Shown: piece by piece, positions 29,531 through 38,581 of the stretch
Layout of the letters: every line of letters begins with the position of its first letter
Position numbering within the stretch: position 1 is the first letter of the stretch
Source of the DNA: Polaribacter ponticola
Lineage (GTDB): Bacteria > Bacteroidota > Bacteroidia > Flavobacteriales > Flavobacteriaceae
Assembly (NCBI RefSeq): GCF_026191475.2
Contig: NZ_JAOSLC020000004.1
Span: 121,092-185,091, forward strand
DNA length: 64,000 nucleotides
Reading direction: 5' to 3'
The notes under the pieces: generated by a model
Databases searched by the model: none
Told to the model about the DNA's origin: nothing
What the model saw: only the letters and a program-made list of their open reading frames with translations
Made by a program: the position numbers and the translations under genes

Positions 29531-29884
29531 CTATTCTTGCAACATCAATGCAATTTTTTCTAAAGCTTTACCTAGTTTTCTTCTATCCGCTTTTTCATCA
29601 TCTAAATCTGCAAGCTTCTTTTCTAAATCATCATTTAAATCTTGAAACTTATGATCTACTAAGCTTTCTAAGTCTGCTAATTTATTTTCAATATTTGCTA
29701 CAGATTCTGATAAGTTTTTACGCGATTCGTCTTGTAAAGCTTTTATTTTATCGTAAACATCTGCAAATTCTGAATCATATTGTTGAATGTTTTCACCAAA
29801 TATAAGATCTCTTACTGCTGCAATTCTTGTATCTATTTGCTGATTAGCAGGAGATTCATTATTCTGTTCTGGTTTTTTTGACAT
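29531..29884 (-). CDS. Small coiled-coil protein, first gene of GTPase operon
   Basis: A 117-aa acidic, almost entirely helical protein. After a disordered N-terminus comes the conserved core AAVRDLIFGENIQQYDSEF, then heptad-rich coiled coil (about 45-105: NIENKLADLESLVDHKFQ, DDLEKKLADLDDEKADR) and a short amphipathic end KALEKIALMLQE. Database names such as fructose-bisphosphatase for relatives have no support here. It probably acts as a structural or adaptor subunit for the following three genes. Confidence 0.6.
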   Translation of the reverse strand: MSKKPEQNNESPANQQIDTRIAAVRDLIFGENIQQYDSEFADVYDKIKALQDESRKNLSESVANIENKLADLESLVDHKFQDLNDDLEKKLADLDDEKADRRKLGKALEKIALMLQE

Positions 29885-29994
29885 AGATTTTAAGTTTAAA
29901 TAGGGTTTTTATAACTTTCTTGTTATTACTTAATAAAGTTCTGAAAATAACAGCTATATATACAAATATACATTAAAAAATAATTTATTAAAAT

Positions 29995-30776
29995 CTATAC
30001 CACTATTTTTAAGCCATCAAAAGCCAAATAAACGTTTTCGGGCAATATTTTAGATACTTCATTATGAAAACCTAACTTGTGACTTATATGTGTAAAATAT
30101 GTTTTTTTAGGCTTAATCTCTTCAACAAACTTTAGAGCTTCATTTAAATTAAAATGTGTTGGATGCTCATCTATTCGTAAAGCATTAACGACTAAAACTT
30201 CTAAATTTTTTAACTTATTTTTTTCAATTTCAGATATCGATTTCACATCAGTTAAATAAGCAAAGTCTTGAATTCTATAAGCAGTAACTGGTAAATTACC
30301 ATGCATAACCTCTATTGGAATTACTTGAAGCTCATCAATCAAAAAAGGTTTATTTGAAACAACTTTAGATTTTACACTTGGAGCTCCAGGATATCTATTT
30401 TTTTGCTAAATATATACTGAAAACGTTGCTCTAAACTTTTTAAAGTTCTTTTATCTAAATAAATAGGCATCTCTCCTATTTTATAACAATAAGGTCTTAA
30501 ATCATCTAAACCAGCTGTATGATCTGCGTGTTCGTGAGTAAATAAAACACCATTTATTAATTGAACCTTCTCACGCAACATTTGTTGCCTAAAATCTGGA
30601 CCACAATCAATTACATAAGAAAAATTATCCCATGATATTAAAATAGAAGAACGCAATCTCTTGTCTTTAGAGTTTTTAGATAAACAAACGGGATCATTAC
30701 TCGCAATCATTGGAATTCCTTGAGAAGTACCAGTTCCTAAAAAAGTTATCGTTAAGAGTTTCTTATCATTCTTCAT
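29995..30776 (-). CDS. MBL-fold metal-dependent hydrolase, PhnP-like (frame broken at 30398)
   Basis: 260 aa when restored. Metallo-beta-lactamase fold with ITFLGTGTSQGIPMIA, the metal motif FTHEHADHTAGLDD (HxHxDH), and later conserved His in YFTHISHKLGFH. Resembles PhnP-type phosphodiesterases (GTGTSxGxP). The T7 run at 30398-30404 should be T8, giving FSKKNRYPGAPSVKSK across the join. Divergent from the gene at 30855. Confidence 0.85.
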
Positions 30777-30798
30777 TTAAACAAAAGTAAGATAAAAA

Positions 30799-30830
30799 TT
30801 GACTGATAGTATTCTATTTTATTACATTTG
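30799..30830 (+). promoter_or_regulatory. Candidate promoter of the 482-aa protein gene
   Basis: TTG at 30799-30801 and TACATTTG at 30823-30830 fit the Bacteroidetes pattern with a 21-nt spacer, 24 nt before the ATG at 30855. Confidence 0.45.
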
Positions 30831-30854
30831 TTATAGATAAAAATATAACCATAT

Positions 30855-32303
30855 ATGGCAATTTCTTTAAAAGGGGATCAAGAAATTAGTAGTGTACCAA
30901 CTACTAAAAGCAAAGCTTTAAGAATAAATTTAAATACAGATATTTACGGAACTTTTGCCGAAATTGGAGCTGGACAAGAAACTGCTCGTAATTTTTTTAG
31001 ATCTGGCGCTGCATCTGGCACCATTGCAAAGGCAATGAGTGCTTATGATAAAGATTTTTCTGATGCTATTTATGGAATTGAAGAAGATAATAGGTATGTA
31101 ACTCAACCTCGCTTACACACGATGCTACGTCATGAGATTGATTTAATTGAAGATCGATTAAGTAGACAAAAACACCCAGATAAGCTATTTTTTAGTTATG
31201 CTAACACTGTTACTACTATTGATTTTGCTAGAAAATTTAAAGGCCATGGTTGGGTTGGAATCCGCTTTCAATTAGACCCACTTGAAGATTACAACGAAAT
31301 TGTACTTCATTTACGCTTTAAAGAAACCGATGCACGTTTACAACAAGAAACACTTGGGGTATTAGGAGTGAATTTAATATATGGTGCTTTTTACTTAAAC
31401 GACAACCCAAAAGAACTTGTTAAATCTTTTTATGACAACCTAGGAAATCATCAATTAGAGATTGATATGATTAATTTTTCTGGGCCACGTTTTATGTATG
31501 TAGACAATAGGTTAATGAGTCTTCAACTACTAAAAAACGGAATGACTAATGCAGTTATGTTTGGTCCTGATGGAAATAATTTATTACCAGCACAAGTATT
31601 ATACAAGAAAAACATTTTAGCTTTAAGAGGTAGTTTTAGACCTGTAACGAAAGTTAATATGGATATGTTCGAACAGTCCAAAAAAATGTTTTTAAAAGAA
31701 AACAAAGTAAAAGAAGAAAAAACTCAAGTTATTTTTGAAATTACTTTAAGCAACCTTTCTGCGGAAGGTAAAATAAATGAAAGAGACTTTTTAGACAGGG
31801 CAGAATTACTATGTTCTTTAGGACAAAATGTTATGATTACTAGTTTCCAACAATATTTTAAACTTGTTGAGTATTTTAGTGAATTTACTAAAGAAAGAAT
31901 GGCTTTAGCAATGGGAGTTTACAATCTAATTCAAATTTTTGACGAAAAGTATTATAGAGACTTAAGCGGAGGTATTTTAGAAGCTTTTGGAAAACTCTTT
32001 CATAGAGATTTAAAAATTTACATGTACCCATACCACGATCAAGCCTCTGATGAGTATATAAACAGTGAAAATTTAAAAGTACACCCTAGAATGAAAGAAT
32101 TATATAAATTCTTTAAAATTAATGGTAGGCTTGTAGATTTAAAAGACTTTGATAAAGAAATTTTAGATATTTTTTCTAGAACTGTTTTAAAAATGATAAT
32201 GAATGGAGAAGAAGGTTGGGAAGAAATGCTACCTAATGGAATTCCTGAAACTATAAAACAAAAACGTTTATTTGGCTACTCTAGATCTAGATCTAAGAAA
32301 TAA
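30855..32303 (+). CDS. Conserved 482-aa cytoplasmic protein of unknown function
   Basis: Starts MAISLKGDQEISSVPTTKSK. Recognisable as a well-conserved family by LNTDIYGTFAEIGAGQETAR, RSGAASGTIAKAMSAYDKDF, TIDFARKFKGHGWVGIRFQ, ITSFQQYFKLVEYFSEFTKE and a basic end RLFGYSRSRSKK. It has no signal peptide and no membrane segment, so the names TonB-dependent receptor or nicotinate-nucleotide adenylyltransferase that I recall for relatives are not supported. The GHGWVGIRFQ stretch and the even helix/strand mix suggest a soluble enzyme. Monocistronic with its own promoter. Confidence 0.75.
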   Translation: MAISLKGDQEISSVPTTKSKALRINLNTDIYGTFAEIGAGQETARNFFRSGAASGTIAKAMSAYDKDFSDAIYGIEEDNRYVTQPRLHTMLRHEIDLIEDRLSRQKHPDKLFFSYANTVTTIDFARKFKGHGWVGIRFQLDPLEDYNEIVLHLRFKETDARLQQETLGVLGVNLIYGAFYLNDNPKELVKSFYDNLGNHQLEIDMINFSGPRFMYVDNRLMSLQLLKNGMTNAVMFGPDGNNLLPAQVLYKKNILALRGSFRPVTKVNMDMFEQSKKMFLKENKVKEEKTQVIFEITLSNLSAEGKINERDFLDRAELLCSLGQNVMITSFQQYFKLVEYFSEFTKERMALAMGVYNLIQIFDEKYYRDLSGGILEAFGKLFHRDLKIYMYPYHDQASDEYINSENLKVHPRMKELYKFFKINGRLVDLKDFDKEILDIFSRTVLKMIMNGEEGWEEMLPNGIPETIKQKRLFGYSRSRSKK

Positions 32304-32373
32304 ATTAAAAAAAATATTTTTTAATTAAACCTTTATAGTATTTTTCTGTCTTATAAAAACAAATAGTTTTTTT

Positions 32374-32922
32374 TTGATAGACGAAACTACATTAGTATCT
32401 CAGCTAAAAAATAGCAAAACCAAAGAGCAAGCTTTTCGAGTATTGATAAATCAATACAAAGAACGCTTGTATTGGCATGTTCGTAAAATTGTAATTTCTC
32501 ACGATGATGCAGATGATATTTTACAAAATACATTTATTAAAATATTTAAAAATATAAATAAATTTAATGAGCAAAGTAAACTTTATTCATGGATGTATAG
32601 AATAGCGACTAATGAATCTATTACTTTCATAAACAAAAGAGCGAAAGAAAGAAGTGTTGATATCTCTGAATATCACGAAAAATTAGCATCTACATTAGAA
32701 AGTGATGATTTTTTTAGCGGTGATGAAATTCAGCTCATTTTACAAAAAGCTATTGCAACATTACCTCAAAAGCAACAACTGGTTTTTAACATGAAATATT
32801 TTGATGAGTTAAAATATAATGAAATTTCTGAAATTCTAGAAACTTCGGTTGGAGCTTTAAAGGCATCATATTTTCATGCTGTTAAGAAAATAGAAAAATA
32901 CATAAATTCAGAAGCTAATTAA
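32374..32922 (+). CDS. ECF RNA polymerase sigma factor
   Basis: A 182-aa sigma-70 family ECF factor. Region 2: ERLYWHVRKIVISHDDADDILQ and SWMYRIATNESIT. Region 4: ATLPQKQQLVFNMKYFDELKY followed by the HTH EISEILETSVGALKASYFHA. The only plausible start is the TTG at 32374 (MIDETTLVSQL), right after a T9 run with no obvious Shine-Dalgarno. First gene of an operon with a membrane anti-sigma-like protein and a secreted sensor-like protein. Confidence 0.88.
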   Translation: MIDETTLVSQLKNSKTKEQAFRVLINQYKERLYWHVRKIVISHDDADDILQNTFIKIFKNINKFNEQSKLYSWMYRIATNESITFINKRAKERSVDISEYHEKLASTLESDDFFSGDEIQLILQKAIATLPQKQQLVFNMKYFDELKYNEISEILETSVGALKASYFHAVKKIEKYINSEAN

Positions 32923-32953
32923 ACCTTTTAAGATAATTATTGTCTAAGTAATA

Positions 32954-33493
32954 ATGAAAAGCGATATAAAAAATAGCGAATACTTTATAAGTACTAAAAT
33001 TGGTAAGAAAACTGGTTTTAAAACTCCTTCAAATTATTTTAATAATTTGGAAGATGCCATTGTCGCAAAAGTTACAGAAGAAAATTTCTCTAAAAAAAAT
33101 GGATTTACAGTTTCTGATTCATATTTTAATAACCTAGAAGAAAATATAATAAACAAAATAACTAAAAAAGAAACTAAAATTATTTCGTTTAAAGAAAGTG
33201 TTTTAAAATTAATTCCATTAGCAACAGCGGCTTCAATTATTCTATTTATAGGTTTAAATTCTTTTATTTTTAATAAAACCGAGGAAAACCCTTTTGATAA
33301 ATTAGCTGATTTTGAAGTTGAAAACTGGATTTCGAATAATATTAGTTTAATAAATGATGATGATTTAGCTCTTACTTATAATGATGTTGAATTTGATGAT
33401 TTAGAAACTATACCAAATTCAATAAGTAATGATGAATTAGAAAACTATTTAAACAACGAAGAAAACTTATCATTAATTTTAGAAAATGATTAA
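32954..33493 (+). CDS. Single-pass anti-sigma-like protein with duplicated motif
   Basis: A 179-aa protein without a signal peptide. The N-terminal cytoplasmic part holds two copies of a motif: GFKTPSNYFNNLEDAIVAKV (about 20-39) and GFTVSDSYFNNLEENIINKI (about 50-69). One TM follows (about 90-108, LIPLATAASIILFIGLNSFIF), and then an acidic periplasmic tail rich in Asn, Asp and Glu. Position directly after the ECF sigma gene (31 nt) and topology suggest an anti-sigma factor, with the YFNNLE repeats as possible sigma contacts; this is inference. Confidence 0.65.
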   Translation: MKSDIKNSEYFISTKIGKKTGFKTPSNYFNNLEDAIVAKVTEENFSKKNGFTVSDSYFNNLEENIINKITKKETKIISFKESVLKLIPLATAASIILFIGLNSFIFNKTEENPFDKLADFEVENWISNNISLINDDDLALTYNDVEFDDLETIPNSISNDELENYLNNEENLSLILEND

Positions 33494-33494
33494 A

Positions 33495-33952
33495 ATGAAA
33501 AAAAACTTTTTTTAATAGCAAGTTTGTTTTTTATTTGTTTTAGCACATACGCTCAAAAATCAGGTAAAAAAGAATCTCATGGAGAAAAAATAAAAGCTTT
33601 AAAAATTGCTTTTATTACCGAAAAATTAAATTTAGACACTAAAGAAGCAGAAAAATTTTGGCCAATATATAATAAATACAACGACTTATTATATCAATTA
33701 GAAAGAGTTGAAAAACATAAATTGGTGTACATAATAAAAGAGGCTAATGGAATTGATGCAATTTCAGAAAAAGAAGCAAAATCTATATTTGAAAAAAACA
33801 CTAATTTAGATGCTAAAATTCATAAAATAAAAATGGATTATGACAATGCATTAACTAAAGTCTTATCCCACAAAAAAATTCTAAAGCTAAAAATAACCGA
33901 AAGAGAATTTATTAGAAATTTAATGAAAAAATATAGAAATAAAAAAATCTAA
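33495..33952 (+). CDS. Secreted sensor-like protein of the ECF operon (frame broken at 33507)
   Basis: 152 aa when restored: signal peptide MKKNFFLIASLFFICFSTYAQ, then a helical, lysine-rich periplasmic domain (KALKIAFITEKLNLDTKEAEKFWPIYNKY), which is the pattern of small CpxP/Spy-like periplasmic proteins that often close ECF operons in flavobacteria. The T7 run at 33507-33513 lies inside the signal peptide and should be T8. Without it only the part from 33524 is open and export would be lost. It starts 1 nt after the anti-sigma-like gene. Confidence 0.7.
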
Positions 33953-33964
33953 AAAAACGATAAT

Positions 33965-33994
33965 AAAAAAGGAAGCTAATTAGCTTCCTTTTTT
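33965..33994. terminator. Bidirectional terminator, 30-bp perfect palindrome
   Basis: AAAAAAGGAAGCTAA / TTAGCTTCCTTTTTT, perfect. It closes the ECF operon and the convergent small gene. Confidence 0.9.
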
Positions 33995-34187
33995 ATTTTA
34001 TTAAACTTAAACAAACATATAATTCAGGTTTGTTTGCTGTAAACTGTTTTAACCAAATTGTTAACTCATCAATCTCATAAGGCAACAATCTCTTTAATCC
34101 TTTATCTAACTCTTTGCAAAATAAATCTGAATTAAAACTAACTTTTTTTAGTACAGTTTTAGTGTACTCAAACATTGCTCTAGCCAT
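33993..34187 (-). CDS. Small conserved flavobacterial protein, 64 aa
   Basis: MARAMFEYTKTVLKKVSFNS followed by LFCKELDKGLKRLLPYEIDE and a C-terminal LTIWLKQF helix. This small family is very widespread in Flavobacteriaceae, so I regard it as a real gene although its function is unknown. Soluble and helical. Confidence 0.75.
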   Translation of the reverse strand: MARAMFEYTKTVLKKVSFNSDLFCKELDKGLKRLLPYEIDELTIWLKQFTANKPELYVCLSLIK

Positions 34188-34255
34188 TTTTCATTAATTA
34201 TATTAATCTTATAACGTTAACTATACATTTTTAGTATAAGCTAATACAAAGTTAA

Positions 34256-34291
34256 CAAAAAGACCAACATCTATAATAGATGTTGGTCTTA
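34256..34291 (-). terminator. Terminator after the 86-aa gene
   Basis: AAGACCAACATCTA / TAGATGTTGGTCTT with 3-nt loop. Read leftward it is followed by T5. Confidence 0.85.
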
Positions 34292-34316
34292 AAGTTATGT
34301 TTAAAAAATGTTAAGA

Positions 34317-34577
34317 TTATAAACTATTAATCTTTTCAACTAAACCTTTTGCTTTAGTTTCTAGATCTAAGTTTATAGCTTTAAAATGCGCTTTTTTGTT
34401 TTCAACTTTTTTAGTATTAACACTAGCAATTAAAGAGTCGAAAGTTACAATAGCTTCATCAATAATTTCATCACCTTTTTTCTGCTCGTTTTTTAATATT
34501 GCAACATCAATTGCATATTCTATAACATCGCCTAACACGTAGTTAATATCTTTCTTTAAGTTTTTAATACTTGACAT
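34317..34577 (-). CDS. Small conserved helical protein, 86 aa
   Basis: MSSIKNLKKDINYVLGDVIE, then a long amphipathic helix pattern (DEIIDEAIVTFDSLIASVNT) ending ETKAKGLVEKINSL. No signal or TM. I recognise this as a recurrent flavobacterial small protein but know no function. It sits 38 nt downstream of the HAD-kdsB-manA operon on the same strand. Confidence 0.7.
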   Translation of the reverse strand: MSSIKNLKKDINYVLGDVIEYAIDVAILKNEQKKGDEIIDEAIVTFDSLIASVNTKKVENKKAHFKAINLDLETKAKGLVEKINSL

Positions 34578-34615
34578 AATATATTTATTTTAATGCTGCA
34601 AAAGTAGTGTATTTA

Positions 34616-35308
34616 TTATAAATAGGGTAATACTTCTCTAATATTTGAAACAGTTTTATAAGTAGCGTTTGTTTGATTTTCTTTTGAAACCTCTTCATGT
34701 GCCCAAGTTGTATGAAAAGGAACATGAATAGCTGAAGCTCCTATAGAAATTAAAGGTAATACATCCGATTTTAAAGAGTTACCAATCATCAATAACTCAG
34801 ATGCTTCAATATCTAAATGCTGAATCAATCTTAAATAATCTTTATCCTTTTTATCACTCATTACCTCTATGTGGTGAAAATATTTTAATAAATTAGATTT
34901 TTCTAATTTACGCTCTTGATCTAACAAATCTCCTTTAGTAGCAACAACAAGTTTATATGAACCTTGTAAAGTTTCTAAAACATGTTCTATTCCGTCTAAT
35001 AAGATTATTGGCTTTTCAAGCATTTCTTTACCAATATTTAATATTTTATCAATTGTTTTTTGACCAATTTGATAGTTTGATAATTCTAAAGCACACTCTA
35101 TCATAGATAATATAAACCCTTTAACACCATAACCATAAAATTCTAGGTTCTTTATTTCTGTCTTAAAAAGTTCTTGATCTATCTTATTTTCGGTTTCATA
35201 ACCAGACAATAATTTTGCAAACTCTTTTTCTGCTTCTCTAAAATAAGTTTCATTTACCCATAAAGTATCATCAGCATCAAAGGCTATTACTTTAATTTTT
35301 GATTTCAT
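34616..35308 (-). CDS. HAD-superfamily hydrolase (YjjG-like)
   Basis: A 230-aa haloacid-dehalogenase fold phosphatase. Motif I FDADDTLWVNE (nucleophile Asp), motif II KLVVATKGDLLD, motif III lysine region DKKDKDYLRL, motif IV LLMIGNSLKSDVLP. Its ATG overlaps the kdsB stop by one base (TAATG read on the minus strand). It may act on a sugar phosphate or nucleotide of the same pathway, but KdsC-type Kdo-8-P phosphatases are shorter, so I do not call it kdsC. Confidence 0.85.
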   Translation of the reverse strand: MKSKIKVIAFDADDTLWVNETYFREAEKEFAKLLSGYETENKIDQELFKTEIKNLEFYGYGVKGFILSMIECALELSNYQIGQKTIDKILNIGKEMLEKPIILLDGIEHVLETLQGSYKLVVATKGDLLDQERKLEKSNLLKYFHHIEVMSDKKDKDYLRLIQHLDIEASELLMIGNSLKSDVLPLISIGASAIHVPFHTTWAHEEVSKENQTNATYKTVSNIREVLPYL

Positions 35309-36039
35309 TATAGATTTAAGTGTTTTTTTGCTTTTTCTAAATCTTCAGGCGTATCAATACCAACAGCTTCAACATCTGTTTCTACCATTTTTATTTTTTT
35401 ACCTATTTCTTGATATCTAATTGCTTCTATTTTTTCTGCTGCTTCTAAAGGTGTCATTGGAGTATGATAAAAATCTATTAAAGCTTGTTTTCTAAAAGCA
35501 TACACTCCTTTGTGCTTAAAATATTTAACCTCTATACTTTTATCTCTATGAAATGGTATAACACTTCTAGAGAAATAAATAGCCATGTTATTTACATCTG
35601 TAATTACCTTAACATTATTTGGATTTTCTATATCTTCTTTATTTGTAATCTGTACTTTTAAAGATGCTAAATCTACCTCTTTTAGTATATCTTTTTTAAA
35701 GACATCTACTAATCTAGATAAAGAAACCGTATCTATAAATGGTTCATCTCCTTGTACATTAATAACAATATCAGCTTCAATATTTTCTACAGCTTCTGCA
35801 ATTCTATCAGATCCACATTCGTGCTCTTTAATACTCATTATTGCTTTTCCGCCAGCTTTCTCTATTGTATTGAAAATAATTTCTGAATCTGTAACAATAA
35901 AAACATCATCAAATAAATTAGTATGTAAAGCTGCTTCGTAAGTTCTTAAAATTACAGGTTTTCCTCCTAAATCTTTCATCAATTTTCCAGGAAAACGACT
36001 TGCACTATAACGTGCAGGAATCATAGCAATTATTTTCAT
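35308..36039 (-). CDS. kdsB: CMP-Kdo synthetase
   Basis: 3-deoxy-manno-octulosonate cytidylyltransferase (243 aa); activates Kdo with CTP for lipopolysaccharide inner core. N-terminal nucleotidyltransferase signature [20 protein letters not shown], substrate-binding [11 protein letters not shown] and metal site [12 protein letters not shown]. Lies between manA and the HAD gene with 1-5 nt spacing. Confidence 0.96.
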   Translation of the reverse strand: MKIIAMIPARYSASRFPGKLMKDLGGKPVILRTYEAALHTNLFDDVFIVTDSEIIFNTIEKAGGKAIMSIKEHECGSDRIAEAVENIEADIVINVQGDEPFIDTVSLSRLVDVFKKDILKEVDLASLKVQITNKEDIENPNNVKVITDVNNMAIYFSRSVIPFHRDKSIEVKYFKHKGVYAFRKQALIDFYHTPMTPLEAAEKIEAIRYQEIGKKIKMVETDVEAVGIDTPEDLEKAKKHLNL

Positions 36040-36043
36040 AAAT

Positions 36044-37018
36044 CTATTTTATATAAACTTCTAATAATTCTGATTTTTCATCAGCTATTATTTTAATATT
36101 TTTAATACAAGCAGGCACTAAAATAGTTTCTCCCATTTGTAATTTTTCTGCTTGATTTTTATACTGAAACTCTACACTTCCCTCAACACACATATATATA
36201 ACAAAACTATCTTTATCATTATGATCAACAAAAACCTCACCGTTTAAAGGTAAAACATTTGTTGTAAAATATGGGCAAGAAACAATTTCTGAAGCTTTAT
36301 TTTCTTCTTTAGAATAAGCCGATTTATACGAATCCTTAATTGAATAATCTATAGCATCAATAGCTTCTTCGGTATGTAAATCTCTAAAAGTACCATCTGG
36401 ATTTGGTCTATCCCAATCATAAATTCGATACGTAACATCTGATGTTTGCTGAATTTCTGCCAACATTACTCCTGCTCCAATTGCATGTACTCTACCAGTA
36501 GGAATAAAGTAAACATCACCTTTATTTACTTCATCAACATTTAAAATTTCTAGTAAAGTTTTATTTTCTAAGTGCTCTAGGTATTCAGCTTTTGTAACCT
36601 CTTTTTGAAAACCAACAATTAAATTTGCTTTCTCATCTGCTTGCATTACATACCACATTTCAGTTTTTCCAAAAGAATTATGACGTTTTTGTGCTAGCTC
36701 ATCATTAGGGTGTAATTGAATGCTTAAGGCTTCTTTTGCATCAATAAATTTAATTAACAAAGGAAACTTTTCTCCAAAATGTTTAAATATCTTTTCTCCT
36801 ACTAATTCTGACTTATATTCAGAAATTAAACTTTTTAAATTCTCTCCTATTAAATTTCCATTTAAAACCACAGAAGTATCACCTTCAACATCAGAAATTT
36901 CCCAGCTTTCACCAATATCACTTCTCTTTGTATCTTTGTTTAAGTATGTTGCTAATTTTTCTCCTCCCCAAATTTTATCTTTTAAAATTGGTTCAAATTT
37001 TATAAGTTGATTAACCAT
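36044..37018 (-). CDS. manA: Mannose-6-phosphate isomerase, class I
   Basis: A 324-aa zinc-dependent cupin that converts fructose-6-P and mannose-6-P. Zn ligands are visible in [12 protein letters not shown] (Gln/His) and [12 protein letters not shown]; start [20 protein letters not shown] with the typical WGG. First gene of manA-kdsB-HAD, supplying sugar precursors for envelope polysaccharide. A TAATTTTG -7-like box lies at 37039-37046 on the minus strand. Confidence 0.93.
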   Translation of the reverse strand: MVNQLIKFEPILKDKIWGGEKLATYLNKDTKRSDIGESWEISDVEGDTSVVLNGNLIGENLKSLISEYKSELVGEKIFKHFGEKFPLLIKFIDAKEALSIQLHPNDELAQKRHNSFGKTEMWYVMQADEKANLIVGFQKEVTKAEYLEHLENKTLLEILNVDEVNKGDVYFIPTGRVHAIGAGVMLAEIQQTSDVTYRIYDWDRPNPDGTFRDLHTEEAIDAIDYSIKDSYKSAYSKEENKASEIVSCPYFTTNVLPLNGEVFVDHNDKDSFVIYMCVEGSVEFQYKNQAEKLQMGETILVPACIKNIKIIADEKSELLEVYIK

Positions 37019-37230
37019 ATTTTTTTTACTTTATTTTGCAAAATTAATATTTTAAAATACAAATTCACTTACCAGACACAAAAATCTAATTAACCACTCA
37101 TTATCAGGTATTTAAAAATATTTATTAATTCCATAATAATTATAAAAAAACATAATTACAATTATAAGTTAAAACTCATAACAATTACAAATTTTATGTA
37201 TTTTTAAACCCAATAATTAAAAACAGTTTA

Positions 37231-38147
37231 GTGTTAAAAAAGCAATTATTTTTTTATATTTTCTTTTTGATGTGCTTTAAAATAGCAGCATTTCAAAGAA
37301 CTTTATATGTAGACAATTTTAATAACATTCTAGGTAACCCTAGTAAAGAAGACAAACTGCTTTTTTTGCTAAAAGAAATAACTTTAATACACTTATTCTA
37401 TACCAATTAAACAAAGTAGACAAACGTTTATCTTTATCAGACCCCAGAAAAAACAATACTTTAGCAGAATTTATTTCTAAATCAAAAATTAAATTTGGAC
37501 TAAAACATATTGGAGCCTCTGGTGAAGCTGCTTCCTTTTTTACCGATGTAATTGACATCTATAATAAATCTAGAAATAAGCCAGAAGAAAAATTTGACAT
37601 CTATAATTTAGAATACGAATATTGGTCCAGAAAAGCTTCTGGCATCGATGGTTATTACTGTATAAATTACTTAGAAGAAAACAAAATCACCTGCAATAGA
37701 GAAGGTTCTTTCAACTATTTTATAAGTAATTTAAAAACTTTAAAATCACTTTCAAAAGAAAGTAAACATAAAATAAATATAGAGGCTTATGTAGGTTATT
37801 ACACTAAAAATGAAATTAGTGAGATAACTAAATATTGCGATAGATTATTAATTCATGCTTACGGAAAAACACCTAAAATGAGTTTTTCTACAGCAAAAAG
37901 TAGTTTAAATCATTTATATAAAATAAATAGCAAGGTAAAAGCTTCTATTTTATTTTCTACAAGAATGGACCAACTAGGATATTGGTTAAAGTTTGAAAGT
38001 ATAGGAAATTGTGAGTCTCAGTTTATTAAAGAAATGAATATTAAAAATATTAACTTAAAAAAGAATTTGAATTTTGATGGTTTTACTTATCACACTTATT
38101 CGTTTTTAGAAAAATCTATTAGTTACTTTTCTTATAGTAAAAATTAA
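37231..38147 (+). CDS. Secreted protein of unknown function (frame broken at 37361)
   Basis: 305 aa when restored, GTG start. Signal peptide MLKKQLFFYIFFLMCFKIAAF. The mature part begins FNNILGNPSKEDKLLFFAKR, then FNTLILYQLNKVDK, HIGASGEAASFFTDVIDIYN, YCDRLLIHAYGKTPK and DGFTYHTYSFLEK. The regular strand-helix spacing and these motifs suggest a TIM-barrel like some secreted glycosidases, but I see no certain catalytic pair. The T7 run at 37361-37367 should be T8; uncorrected, only a 58-residue stub would be made. It converges with queD with only 3 nt between stops. Confidence 0.6.
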
Positions 38148-38150
38148 TTC

Positions 38151-38564
38151 CTATTCGCCAGAGTAGCTTACAAAGTTTCTAGGTGTTTCATATAAAGTAA
38201 TTTTTAAATCTAAATTTAAGGGGATATGATTTCTCAATTTAGTATAAATTACTACAGAAATATTTTCTGCTGTAGGGTTTGTATTTTTAAATTCTGCTAC
38301 CTCCATATTTAAGTTTTTATGATCAAAACTATCTTCAATTTCAGACTTTATTAATCGTCTTAAAATAGCTAAGTCCATAACAAAACCCGTTTCAGGGTTA
38401 ATTTCTCCAGTTACAGAAACTATCAATTCATAATTATGACCATGAAAGTTTGGATTACTACATTTCCCAAAAACGTCAAAATTTTCAGCATCAGTCCAAT
38501 CTTTTCTATGCAATCTATGAGCTGCATTAAAATGTGCTTTTCTATGAACAGTAACTCTAGGCAT
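38151..38564 (-). CDS. queD: 6-carboxytetrahydropterin synthase
   Basis: 137-aa QueD/PTPS family enzyme for queuosine (preQ0) biosynthesis. Zn-binding His in AHFNAAHRLHR and FHGHNYELIVSVTG, catalytic Cys in FGKCSNPNFHG, DHKNLNME and the final Glu in YETPRN. 17 nt downstream of idi on the same strand. Confidence 0.92.
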   Translation of the reverse strand: MPRVTVHRKAHFNAAHRLHRKDWTDAENFDVFGKCSNPNFHGHNYELIVSVTGEINPETGFVMDLAILRRLIKSEIEDSFDHKNLNMEVAEFKNTNPTAENISVVIYTKLRNHIPLNLDLKITLYETPRNFVSYSGE

Positions 38565-38581
38565 CTTCTTTTATTAAAATA

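Noticed and set aside
30855..32303. TonB-dependent receptor or nicotinate-nucleotide adenylyltransferase
   Set aside because: No signal peptide, plug or barrel; no HxGH nucleotidyltransferase motif. Such names for relatives appear to be annotation errors.
34616..35308. KdsC (Kdo-8-phosphate phosphatase)
   Set aside because: Although next to kdsB, it has a cap domain and YjjG-like motifs, unlike the capless tetrameric KdsC.
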